Positions 35,206 to 43,144 of a stretch of 64,000 nucleotides of DNA are shown in pieces. The stretch comes from JAVBQL01 sp031549085. GTDB taxonomy: Bacteria > Spirochaetota > GWE2-31-10 > MWDO01. The stretch is taken from assembly GCA_031549085.1 (NCBI GenBank), contig JAVBQL010000001.1:123685-187684 (forward strand). The letters run 5' to 3'. The position numbers and the translations under genes are program-made. Each line of letters opens with the position of its first letter. Position 1 is the first letter of the stretch. The notes below the pieces were generated by a model. The model had not been told where the DNA came from. It ran no database searches and saw only the letters and a list, made by a program, of their open reading frames with translations.

Positions 35206-36081
35206 TTATACATCAACTCCAAGAAATTTTTTAACTGCCACTCCTATCAAGAAAGATAAAATCATTACGCTTGATGTAATTATTGCCATCTCCAAAAATC
35301 TCCTTCTGAAAGGAAGATCTTTTGCAACTGATATATAGTAATTAAAAGCCAATATTATAACAAAAACCATCGCAAGCATTATTATTAGCGCCTCTATATA
35401 CATATGTTTAGGAAGAAGACAATATGGAAGTATCAACAACACAAGAGTAGAAAAATAGGCAAGCCCTGTGGAGAGCCCAGATCTTACTGCATGAGGCTTT
35501 CCCTCTGCACGGCTTGACAAATACTCACTTGATGTCATAGAAAAGACTGCCGCCATACCAGATATAAGTGTTGTCATTGCGGTAAAATGGGTGTTTTGAT
35601 AGGCAAAGGTAAAACCAACAAGAGTCCCAGATATACCAATAAGAGCATCATTAAGCCCAAGTATTATTGAGCCAACAAATTTCAGACGCTCTTCATCAAT
35701 CAGTTCAATAAACTCAACTTTGTGATTTAGCTCATCTGTAAGTATAGTTGAAGCCTCTGGAATAAGCTCTATTAACTTTTTAAAAGTTTTCTCATCTTTC
35801 AAAAAATCATCTGTCATATTCTCTAAAAATTTTATTACAAAAGTATACCCCAAAAGATGAGATAAAAAAACAAACCAATTAATTGCAAAATAGTTGGGTT
35901 TAACATCAACTTTTGTATAGCTCTTCCATATATTGTAGTGTTTTCCCTCCTCATTTGCCATCTCTTCCAATATTTTTCTATCTCTCTCCCCTTTAACACT
36001 AGATTTTATTTTAAGAATAATATTTTGTTCAGTAATCTCTCTTTTCTGCAGTTTTTTAACAAATTTAAGCATCTTATCCAA
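35206..36081 (-). CDS. Ferritin-like/VIT1 fusion membrane protein (MbfA type)
   Basis: 291 residues. Residues 1-130 are a helical ferritin/erythrin-like domain with candidate metal ligands in EEMANEEGKHYNIW and LTDELNHKVEF. Residues 140-291 are a VIT1/CCC1 membrane domain with about five helices: GSIILGLNDALIGISGTLVGFTFA and the amphipathic FSMTSSEYLSSRAEGK. MbfA-type proteins export Fe2+ or Mn2+ and are linked to iron and peroxide stress. Single gene, divergent from the ABC ATPase at 36602 with repeat A5 between. Confidence 0.85.
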   Translation of the reverse strand: MDKMLKFVKKLQKREITEQNIILKIKSSVKGERDRKILEEMANEEGKHYNIWKSYTKVDVKPNYFAINWFVFLSHLLGYTFVIKFLENMTDDFLKDEKTFKKLIELIPEASTILTDELNHKVEFIELIDEERLKFVGSIILGLNDALIGISGTLVGFTFAYQNTHFTAMTTLISGMAAVFSMTSSEYLSSRAEGKPHAVRSGLSTGLAYFSTLVLLILPYCLLPKHMYIEALIIMLAMVFVIILAFNYYISVAKDLPFRRRFLEMAIITSSVMILSFLIGVAVKKFLGVDV

Positions 36082-36184
36082 AGTATTAAGCCTCCATTTC
36101 CCACTTCAATTTCATTGAATCTTTATATCATTTTTTTATCAATTTATAAAACTTTTAAAATATAACTTTTTGTGAAAATAAGTA

Positions 36185-36540
36185 TCTATAGTAATGATAA
36201 AATTTTATACTTAATGACAGGTACGTGTAAAATATTAATACCAAGCCGGATGTAGAGCTTTATACTTAGTTTGCTAGTCAGCACGAAAATATACAACGAG
36301 AAAACATCACTCAAAAAAAGAGAAAGAGAGAGAATAAAAATATATATGAGCAGGAGCTTCGCTCCTCTCATATATATTTTTACTTTTTCTTTTTTCTTTC
36401 TTTTTTGAGTAGCGTTTTCTCGTTACATCTGTTACTAATGACAAGGAAGCCAGAAAGTAAGTTTAATATAGCTCATTATAACTTGGATAAGTCTATTAGA
36501 ATAATAGAGCTATTTGAAAAGCGGTGTCAGTATGAATAGT
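36185..36540. repeat. Family A long palindromic element, copy A5
   Basis: In the 520-base divergent gap between the MbfA-like gene and the ABC ATPase. Inner arms ACGAGAAAACATCACTC and the reverse complement of GAGTAGCGTTTTCTCGT. The perfect centre stem ATATATGAGCAGGAGC / GCTCCTCTCATATAT has a tight TTC loop. The right outer arm matches the left outer arm of A4. Confidence 0.8.
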
Positions 36541-36563
36541 CTAAAAATCAGCTATTTTTAATT

Positions 36564-36592
36564 TTGACATTTATTATTCCTTTTGCTATAAA
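36564..36592 (+). promoter_or_regulatory. Strong promoter, start site almost at the start codon
   Basis: TTGACA (36564-36569), exactly 17 bases, TATAAA (36587-36592). The ATG of the ABC ATPase is at 36602, so transcription would begin zero to a few bases before it. No ribosome site is visible, which suggests a leaderless or near-leaderless mRNA. Confidence 0.6.
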
Positions 36593-36601
36593 ACTTCTAA
36601 T

Positions 36602-37261
36602 ATGGATAGACTTTTGAAAGTAGAAAACTTGAAATTTGGTTATTTAAAAGATAGGCAAATTTTAGATATAACAGATCTAAATATAGAAAAAAACAAGATA
36701 TATCTTCTCTTGGGACAGAATGGAAGCGGAAAAACAACACTTCTAAAAATATTGGCTGGACTCTTAAAAGCAAATGATATAAAAATAGAGACTGAAAACA
36801 ACAAAGAAAGCAAAAAGCCTTATGAAGTTTTTAAAAAAAAATCTGTCTATGTACATCAGCACCCTGTTATGTTGTATGGGACAGTCCTCTATAATATTGC
36901 CTATCCACTTAAAATTGCAGGTGTTAATAAAGATAGAATAGATTCAGAAGTAAATAGTATAATGAAGAGGCTATCCATAGAAAATCTCTCTAATAAAAAC
37001 AGCAGAGAGATATCAGCTGGAGAGGCTCAAAAGACAGCAATTGCAAGAGCTATTACAACAGAGAGGGAGCTTATATTACTTGATGAGCCAATAGCCAACA
37101 TAGATAAAAATAGTCTTGTTCTAATTGAAGATCTCCTCTTAGAGCTTAAAAAGGAGAGAACAATTATATTAAGCTCTCACAACTCTTTCTTAAATTATAG
37201 AATGTGTGATTACATTATTACATTAGAGAATGGAAAAAATAGTTTTAGCAAAATAGGTTGA
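36602..37261 (+). CDS. ABC transporter ATP-binding protein
   Basis: 219 residues, a minimal ABC ATPase. Walker A GQNGSGKTT (38-46), Q-loop VYVHQHPVMLYGTV, signature ISAGEAQKTAIARA (near 137, a variant of LSGGQ), Walker B LILLDEPIANIDK, H-loop SSHNSF. The HQHPVML block and GEAQ signature resemble tungstate/molybdate-type importers (TupC/WtpC), but no permease or binding protein is next to it. The stop is one base before the outer-membrane gene at 37263, so the two are coupled. Probably a near-leaderless message. Confidence 0.8.
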   Translation: MDRLLKVENLKFGYLKDRQILDITDLNIEKNKIYLLLGQNGSGKTTLLKILAGLLKANDIKIETENNKESKKPYEVFKKKSVYVHQHPVMLYGTVLYNIAYPLKIAGVNKDRIDSEVNSIMKRLSIENLSNKNSREISAGEAQKTAIARAITTERELILLDEPIANIDKNSLVLIEDLLLELKKERTIILSSHNSFLNYRMCDYIITLENGKNSFSKIG

Positions 37262-37262
37262 A

Positions 37263-38801
37263 ATGAAAAAAAAGATATTAATTCTACTATACATCACACT
37301 CTCCATAAGCCTCTTCGCTATAAAATTTAATATACAAACAAAAAATGAGAGTATAATATCCTTTGCAACAAGATTTGAGCTTGGAGCACAGCTTGAAGGT
37401 GTGGCAGATCTCTTTGGAACAAGTGACTATAAAACCTTCTATTTTACAACATCTTTTGAAATTTTTAAATTTGCAATTGGTTTTGACTTAAAGTTTAGAT
37501 TTAAGACATTTCCCGGACGAATGGAGTTTTATATATATGATTGGACTTCAAGAAGAGGGGGACTTGATACTGTTTTTCTATATCTTGATAAGATAGATTT
37601 TATAAGATATGGAACACTTGATGATTTTATCTACTTTACAACAGGAGAGATCCCCTTTATAAACTTTGGAGCTGGATTAATTACAGAAAATTATCACAAC
37701 AGGTTTTTTGTTCCAATTTTACGTGAAAATGGTCTCTTTTTTAGATTTAATGGTGAAAACTTTGATACAATAGGACTAAAAAGATTTCCACTCTCATTCA
37801 CATTTTTTGTTACTGACCTCTTAGACCCCGATACATTTGGATTTGATTTGCAATTTTCACCTCTAAAACTCACAAGATTCACAAATCGTTTTGACTTTGA
37901 TATAATGTTCAGCGGTGCTTTTGATTTAAACGCGAATGAAAATAATAGACTATCCACTACTGACTACCCCCTTATTGACAAGGGTAATTATAGAAATATG
38001 CAATATGTAGGGGTCACAACAAGCATGTCCCTCTTTTCTAATACTTTAAAGTTCATATGGAGAACAGATTATACAAAATTAACTGTTTTTAATGAGATAG
38101 GTTTTTTAGCAAGTTTTGAAAATAATGATAATATAGACAACAGGTTTGGCATTGGAAACAAGGCTGGAGCTGAAATAAGGGCAGTAAAAGTTAATCCTGA
38201 GTGGGATCCACTTCTTGGGATTAGTGCATCTTTTGTAGTAAACTCTGATAATTTTTCTGTAGGCTACTTCAGTTCCAACTATGAAGTTAAGAGGCAGGAA
38301 CAATATTACAATTTATCCTCTCAAACAATTCTTGCATTCGATTTGGGACTCTCCGTTTATGCCCTAAATGATGATTTTAGATTTAATGTGTCTGTTCTGC
38401 TTCCAGTAAATATGGGGGATTTCTATATGAAACTTAGAGCATCTATATTCTTAGATAAGTTAAGTATTCCAACATCAGCCAAAATACCAGAACTATACCT
38501 ATTTATGCTATTTGAAAATGGTCTAAATAATTATTTAGACTACTTTGAAGAGAATGGTGTTACAATGAAATATGGAAATTCTAATGCAGGATATACAATG
38601 GATCTTCTTATACGTAATTTCAGATTCTACACAGAGTTGGGATTCAAGTTTTATGCAGCAAAGATAGGGTTCATATTTGGATATGCCTATCCAGCCTCTC
38701 TTAAATATACATACACCGATAGTAATAGAACAATTAATATGGAAATACTGAATAGTGATCTTCAGAAATTTATTGGATTATCTGCATCTTTTAGTTTATA
38801 A
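37263..38801 (+). CDS. Putative outer-membrane beta-barrel protein
   Basis: 512 residues with a signal peptide (KKKILILLYITLSISLFAIKF). The body is rich in aromatic residues with alternating amphipathic strands of 9-12 residues (YKTFYFTTSFEIFKFAIGFDLKFRFKTF, NRFDFDIMFSGAFDLNAN, FRFNVSVLLPVNMGDFYMKLRASIFL) and ends on KFIGLSASFSL, a typical barrel closing strand with aromatic/hydrophobic alternation. It is likely a porin-like or structural outer-membrane protein of spirochaete style; no named family is recognised. Coupling with the ABC ATPase suggests they serve one uptake or lipid route, but this is inference. Confidence 0.65.
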   Translation: MKKKILILLYITLSISLFAIKFNIQTKNESIISFATRFELGAQLEGVADLFGTSDYKTFYFTTSFEIFKFAIGFDLKFRFKTFPGRMEFYIYDWTSRRGGLDTVFLYLDKIDFIRYGTLDDFIYFTTGEIPFINFGAGLITENYHNRFFVPILRENGLFFRFNGENFDTIGLKRFPLSFTFFVTDLLDPDTFGFDLQFSPLKLTRFTNRFDFDIMFSGAFDLNANENNRLSTTDYPLIDKGNYRNMQYVGVTTSMSLFSNTLKFIWRTDYTKLTVFNEIGFLASFENNDNIDNRFGIGNKAGAEIRAVKVNPEWDPLLGISASFVVNSDNFSVGYFSSNYEVKRQEQYYNLSSQTILAFDLGLSVYALNDDFRFNVSVLLPVNMGDFYMKLRASIFLDKLSIPTSAKIPELYLFMLFENGLNNYLDYFEENGVTMKYGNSNAGYTMDLLIRNFRFYTELGFKFYAAKIGFIFGYAYPASLKYTYTDSNRTINMEILNSDLQKFIGLSASFSL

Positions 38802-38838
38802 TAAAAAAGTTAAAGACTATTTTTAGTAAAGGAATATT

Positions 38839-39648
38839 ATGACTTTAGATTTAATAATAAAAAAATTATGGATAAGGGCTACTCCAAAATTTGTTAAAGA
38901 CTATTGGGAAAACCACATAAAAAATAGAACAAAAAATGCTGTTATTTCAGAACTGACAATGGAATATGATAGTGAATCCCTGCCATACTCAAAATTTGCC
39001 CGTGTCTTTTTCTCCCAATTTGGAGAGGACGCTGTTTTATTATCACTATTCTCTAAATGTGAGTTCAAACAGAGTGGCTTTTATGTTGATATTGGTGCTC
39101 ACCACCCTGTACATTTGTCAAATACTTATATTTTCTACTTGAATGGTTGGAGTGGTATAAATGTGGATGCAATGCCAGGAACAATGAAACTGTTTGATGA
39201 AATTAGAAGTCGTGATATCAATTTAGAGATGGGAGTTGTTTCTAAAGAGAGTGCTGGAAAAGAGATGAACTTTTATGTCTATAAAAATGGTGCACATAAT
39301 ACTTTCTCAGAAGATCTTGTTAATAAAAGAGATTTCAAACCAGATAAAAAAATCCAAATAAAAACAGATACGCTATCTTCTATTTTAGACAAATACCTAC
39401 CTAAAGACAAAAATATAGATTTTCTATCTATAGATGCAGAGGGGTTTGATCTTGAAATCTTGGAGTCCAATGATTGGTCAAAATATAAACCAACATACAT
39501 ATTGGTAGAAGATCATTCAATTACTAATATTGACGAAATAACAAACTCAAAAATATATCAGTTTTTATTAAAACAAGGATATAAACTAATATCAAAAACA
39601 ATACTTACACTAATATTTGGATTAGAGCCAATTAAAGAAGAACAATAG
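38839..39648 (+). CDS. FkbM family methyltransferase
   Basis: 269 residues. SAM-dependent methyltransferase of the FkbM type. SQFGEDAVLLSLFS and GFYVDIGAHHPVHLSNTYIFYLNGWSGINVDA carry the SAM-binding GxG-like loop. TLSSILDKY and IDFLSIDAEGFDLEILESNDW are the family hallmark with the acidic SAM contact. Such enzymes O-methylate sugars or polyketides, often in surface glycan synthesis. AAAGGAATATT precedes the ATG. It follows the outer-membrane gene by 37 bases and may be in its operon. No signal peptide. Confidence 0.85.
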   Translation: MTLDLIIKKLWIRATPKFVKDYWENHIKNRTKNAVISELTMEYDSESLPYSKFARVFFSQFGEDAVLLSLFSKCEFKQSGFYVDIGAHHPVHLSNTYIFYLNGWSGINVDAMPGTMKLFDEIRSRDINLEMGVVSKESAGKEMNFYVYKNGAHNTFSEDLVNKRDFKPDKKIQIKTDTLSSILDKYLPKDKNIDFLSIDAEGFDLEILESNDWSKYKPTYILVEDHSITNIDEITNSKIYQFLLKQGYKLISKTILTLIFGLEPIKEEQ

Positions 39649-39651
39649 TGT

Positions 39652-40341
39652 CTATTTTTTTATAAACTCTTCATATCCTCTTTTTCTAAGTAGGCAGGCT
39701 GGACATTTGCCACATCCAAATCCAAACTCATTCTTTGTCATATCTCCATTGTAGCATGTAATAGTCTCATTAATAATGAAATCAAAACAATCAAGCCCCT
39801 TTGCCAATCCAAATATATCACTCTTTGTAAGAGAGATAAGTGGAGTTATAACATTTATGCCATCATCTAAACCAATAGCCAGTCTAAATGTTGATTCAGC
39901 TGACTTAATAAATTCTCTTCTGCAGTCTGGATAGCCTGAATAGTCAGCATCACTTACACCTATAACTAGATTGTTAGTTCCAATAACAGTTGCATAGCTT
40001 GCTGCAAGAGTTAAAAATATAAGGTTGCGGTATGGAACAAAGCTTGATGGCAGTGAACTATTTAGAGGATGAGAAGTTGATATCTCCTTTTTTGAACTAT
40101 CAAAAAGGTCTGAACTAACCAAGCTGTCCAAAAAAGAGATATCAACTATTTTTTGATTTATGTTAAGTTTTTTACATATGTTTTTTGCAATATCAATCTC
40201 TATAGAGTGCCTCTGTCCATAAAAAAAGCTTATTGCATAGACATTCTTAAAATTTCTTAATGCCCAAAACAGTAGGGTTGTAGAGTCCTGCCCTCCACTA
40301 AAAAGCACCAAACAACTCTCATTATTCTCTTTATGATCCAT
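39652..40341 (-). CDS. queC: 7-cyano-7-deazaguanine synthase
   Basis: 229 residues. It converts carboxydeazaguanine to preQ0 with ATP and ammonia. PP-loop LFSGGQDSTT (13-22), FFYGQRHSIEID, and the C-terminal zinc site CYNGD ... FGCGKCPACLLRKRGYEEF with four Cys are intact. I place the start at ATG 40341, one base after the queE stop, with AGAGGG upstream; an ATG at 40362 would overlap queE. Last gene of queD-queE-queC. Confidence 0.93.
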   Translation of the reverse strand: MDHKENNESCLVLFSGGQDSTTLLFWALRNFKNVYAISFFYGQRHSIEIDIAKNICKKLNINQKIVDISFLDSLVSSDLFDSSKKEISTSHPLNSSLPSSFVPYRNLIFLTLAASYATVIGTNNLVIGVSDADYSGYPDCRREFIKSAESTFRLAIGLDDGINVITPLISLTKSDIFGLAKGLDCFDFIINETITCYNGDMTKNEFGFGCGKCPACLLRKRGYEEFIKK

Positions 40342-40342
40342 T

Positions 40343-41008
40343 TTAAATACCCTCTTTTTCATCTCCCCATATCAATTTGTGAAGTTGAATTGAAATATTA
40401 ATATCCAATCTATTTTTTAAAATAAATGATGCAAGCTCTTTTAGACTAATTTTATTAAATTGTGGAGAGATATATAACTTTATTAGTGGGTTTACTTTAT
40501 CTCTTGTTTTGATCTTATCTATTAGCCAATCAAAATCGGAGGAGGCGACTACACATTTGATAATGTCCGTTTTCGCTCGCATATATTTAAGGTTATCTAA
40601 ACAAAAATCTGCCCTAATCTCTGTTAAAGAGGAGGGAGCTTTCCAATCAACCACATAGTATAAGTTGGGTAGAGAAAAGTTCTTAATTTTTATAGTTCCA
40701 TTGGTCTCTACATAAAAATCTATATTACTCAATTGAGTTGCTATGCTAATTATATCATCTTGTCTTTCGTTTAGAAGCGGCTCTCCGCCAGTAAAGAGAA
40801 CTTTTAGTCTTGGATAATCTTTGGTTACCTCAATAATATTATTAATTAATTCATCTCTTGATAGGAGCTCATTGACCTCATCTTTTTGAAATGTATCACA
40901 ATAGGAGCAGTTGATATTACAGTGAGAGAACCTTATAATATAGATTGGCTCTCCCATTGTTGGAGCTTCACCACTTATAGTAATAAATTTTTCTACAATT
41001 TCAAGCAT
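40343..41008 (-). CDS. queE: 7-carboxy-7-deazaguanine synthase (radical SAM)
   Basis: 221 residues. Radical-SAM ring contraction of carboxytetrahydropterin. The cluster motif is CNINCSYCDTF, the canonical CxxxCxxC (starting near residue 30), followed by the SAM motif LFTGGEPLL. The family-typical substrate and C-terminal block is IQLHKLIWG. It is short, as expected for the minimal QueE type. Sits between queD (9 bases upstream) and queC. Confidence 0.93.
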   Translation of the reverse strand: MLEIVEKFITISGEAPTMGEPIYIIRFSHCNINCSYCDTFQKDEVNELLSRDELINNIIEVTKDYPRLKVLFTGGEPLLNERQDDIISIATQLSNIDFYVETNGTIKIKNFSLPNLYYVVDWKAPSSLTEIRADFCLDNLKYMRAKTDIIKCVVASSDFDWLIDKIKTRDKVNPLIKLYISPQFNKISLKELASFILKNRLDINISIQLHKLIWGDEKEGI

Positions 41009-41017
41009 AGCTATCTC

Positions 41018-41377
41018 TTAAAAATCCCCTGCTTCGCAGTATGAACCTTCACCTATGATCTTCTCATAGACTCTAACCTTAAATAGTAGATTCTCAAAAT
41101 CACTTTTTAGCTTTTGAAAAACATAGATAGTTATATTCTCTGCGGTTGGGTTTTTCTTTAAAACATCGTTAAGTATCTTATGATCAAGACCATCTAATAT
41201 CTTTTTCAAATTGGTGAAGTCCCAGAGAAGACCAATTTTATCAAGCTGACTGCTATCCCCTCTAACCCAAACAGCAATCTTCCAAGTGTGTCCATGAAGA
41301 TTGGAACATTTTCCATCATAATTTTCTAAAAAATGGGCAGAATCAAAATAGTTTTCTGTATATAGTGTTAGTGTCAT
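41018..41377 (-). CDS. queD: 6-carboxy-5,6,7,8-tetrahydropterin synthase
   Basis: 119 residues. It converts the FolE product to carboxytetrahydropterin. Zinc ligands His in FDSAHFL and HGH, and the catalytic Cys in GKCSNLHGH (near 24), are all present; the Asp/His block GLDHKILND and the final Glu in VYEKIIGEG complete the active site. TTTGGAGC precedes ATG 41377. First gene of the queD-queE-queC unit; no preQ1-riboswitch-like fold is evident upstream. Confidence 0.92.
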   Translation of the reverse strand: MTLTLYTENYFDSAHFLENYDGKCSNLHGHTWKIAVWVRGDSSQLDKIGLLWDFTNLKKILDGLDHKILNDVLKKNPTAENITIYVFQKLKSDFENLLFKVRVYEKIIGEGSYCEAGDF

Positions 41378-41498
41378 ATAGCTCCAAAAATAGATTTCTT
41401 TTTAATATTTTTTTGTTAATGAAATATACAATATAATATAGTTTTTTTCAATGATTAAAAATATGATTATCCAGCTAATACAAACAATAAAAATAGTG

Positions 41499-41885
41499 CT
41501 AACTATAAATATGTTTAAAAATTGTTGAAGAGAGAATGAATCCTAAAATCACACCAATTAGACATACTAAAAAACTAATAATTGTATAATAAAAAAATAG
41601 ATCATATCTACCAATCTTCAATAATAAAAAGTTATCATATGAAAAAGTTGAAAAGGTTGTAAAACCTCCGCAAAAACCAGTAACACCAAAATATATTATA
41701 TTTGAATGGAGCTTTTTTACGCTATCTATTCCATAGATAAACCCTATTAAAAAACAACCAATAATATTAACAAGCAGTGTGCCTATTGGAAATTGAGTAC
41801 CATTTTTTGTAAAAAAATAGAGCAAAAATCTTAATATAGATCCCAAAGCTCCGCCAGCACCAACCAAAAGAATATTTTTATACAT
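41499..41885 (-). CDS. crcB: Fluoride channel CrcB/Fluc
   Basis: 128 residues with four membrane helices. GAGGALGSILRFLLYF at the start, GTLLVNIIGCFLIGFIYG, and GFCGGFTTFSTFSYDN with the pore phenylalanines and Na+ site are diagnostic. Fluc channels are dual-topology homodimers that release fluoride. It is the last gene of the TRAP transporter/esterase run, 16 bases after the esterase. A fluoride riboswitch would be expected in front of a fluoride-controlled gene; none is seen. Confidence 0.93.
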   Translation of the reverse strand: MYKNILLVGAGGALGSILRFLLYFFTKNGTQFPIGTLLVNIIGCFLIGFIYGIDSVKKLHSNIIYFGVTGFCGGFTTFSTFSYDNFLLLKIGRYDLFFYYTIISFLVCLIGVILGFILSSTIFKHIYS

Positions 41886-41901
41886 AATTTATATAGACTC
41901 T

Positions 41902-43140
41902 CTATTTCTTAAAAAACCACTCCAAACCACTTACAAGTGTATCTTTCCACAACCCCCAGCTGTGTCCTGCATGATAAACCCTCTGCTCCACATCTGTTAT
42001 ATTTGGATTTCTCTTTAAAGCATTATAGAACATTTGATTCCCTTGAACAAAGTCTGCACCAGCAACATTTGTCTCATAGCTTCCAGTAACCAGATACCAC
42101 TTTTTGGTGGTTGTCTTCATCCTATCTATTCTGTCTAAAAATGGCTCTAATTTTACTTTTTTATTGAATAGATTAAACGTTTTTATATTACTAAAAATAA
42201 ATGCTCCAGATTGGGATAGAACTCCGCCAAAAATATTTGGATATTTATAGACTATATATCCAGAGATAAGCCCCCCTAATGAGTCTCCTATAATTATTTT
42301 ACTTTCAGGACTCTTTTTAATAGAGTAGTTCATCATTACAAACTTCATCATCTCAAGGACAAAATAGTTTGCATAGCTCTCATTTGTCAGATAATCTATC
42401 TCTCTGGGGTTTGGTTCTACAAAAACTGCGATAACTGAAGGAATTTTCTTTTCATATATCAAATTATCAAGTGTCGTTACTGCATTAGCATATTTTATAT
42501 ACTCACTTCCATCTTGAAAATAGAGAGTGCCATACTCCTTACTTGGATCATAATCATATGGGGTATAGACCTGTATAAGACGTGTTTGCTTCATATACTT
42601 ACTATATATTGTATGTTGTGTAATATCTCCATATTTTATATCAGGATTAAGTTCACTGTCAGACTCTTCAATATAGTTTGGCATAGCAAAGTAGGAATTT
42701 AGACCAAATCCACCCAGAGCAGTTTTACTATTTAAAGGATCCAAAATCCAATTTCCATCAGCAACAAACTTATAGTCAAATCTCGCATCAATTGGACACT
42801 GATAGGTAAGATAGAAAAAATCTGTACCTGGAATATTGATAAACTCACTTCTATAGATCCATTGTGTCATATCTCCTGCCAAAAATAGCTCCTTACAATC
42901 TCCTCTATAGATAAAAGTAACATTTTCACTATCTATTATAGGAAATTGATTGCTATTTTTTATATCGCTATATTTGGAATCAATGAAATTTTGTCTCTCA
43001 CTTTCAGGAAAAGAGAGAGCTTGTTCAATAAAGTCTGAAATCATAATCTGCTCCAAACTAAAGCTATTAAAAGAGAAAAAGAGAATAAACAACAACATCA
43101 AATAGACTTTTTTTAATACTTTGAAAATAGTATGCTCCAC
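41902..43140 (-). CDS. Exported esterase of the Fes/EsD type with N-terminal E-set domain
   Basis: 412 residues from GTG 43140, five bases after dctM. A signal peptide (KKVYLMLLFILFFSFNSFSLEQ) is followed by an E-set/CBM48-like domain (VTFIYRGDCKELFLAGDMTQW ... FDYKFVADGNWILDPLN, about 70-165), and an alpha/beta hydrolase domain (about 190-412). The nucleophile is Ser in IIGDSLGGLISGY (near 285), with candidate Asp/Glu around TGSYETNVAGAD and His in YHAGHSWGLW. Enterochelin-esterase-like enzymes hydrolyse bulky esters. The TRAP operon context suggests it frees a carboxylate that the transporter takes up; this is inference. Confidence 0.85.
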   Translation of the reverse strand: MEHTIFKVLKKVYLMLLFILFFSFNSFSLEQIMISDFIEQALSFPESERQNFIDSKYSDIKNSNQFPIIDSENVTFIYRGDCKELFLAGDMTQWIYRSEFINIPGTDFFYLTYQCPIDARFDYKFVADGNWILDPLNSKTALGGFGLNSYFAMPNYIEESDSELNPDIKYGDITQHTIYSKYMKQTRLIQVYTPYDYDPSKEYGTLYFQDGSEYIKYANAVTTLDNLIYEKKIPSVIAVFVEPNPREIDYLTNESYANYFVLEMMKFVMMNYSIKKSPESKIIIGDSLGGLISGYIVYKYPNIFGGVLSQSGAFIFSNIKTFNLFNKKVKLEPFLDRIDRMKTTTKKWYLVTGSYETNVAGADFVQGNQMFYNALKRNPNITDVEQRVYHAGHSWGLWKDTLVSGLEWFFKK

Positions 43141-43144
43141 AATC

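Noticed and set aside
5575..36540. Family A repeats as a CRISPR array
   Set aside because: The copies are single, long, palindromic and tens of kilobases apart, with no spacer-repeat periodicity and no cas genes.
41378..41498. preQ1 riboswitch before queD
   Set aside because: The leader is nearly all A and T with no pseudoknot-forming C-rich and A-rich pair that I can draw.
41886..41901. Fluoride riboswitch for crcB
   Set aside because: Only 16 bases separate crcB from the esterase gene, too short for the aptamer.
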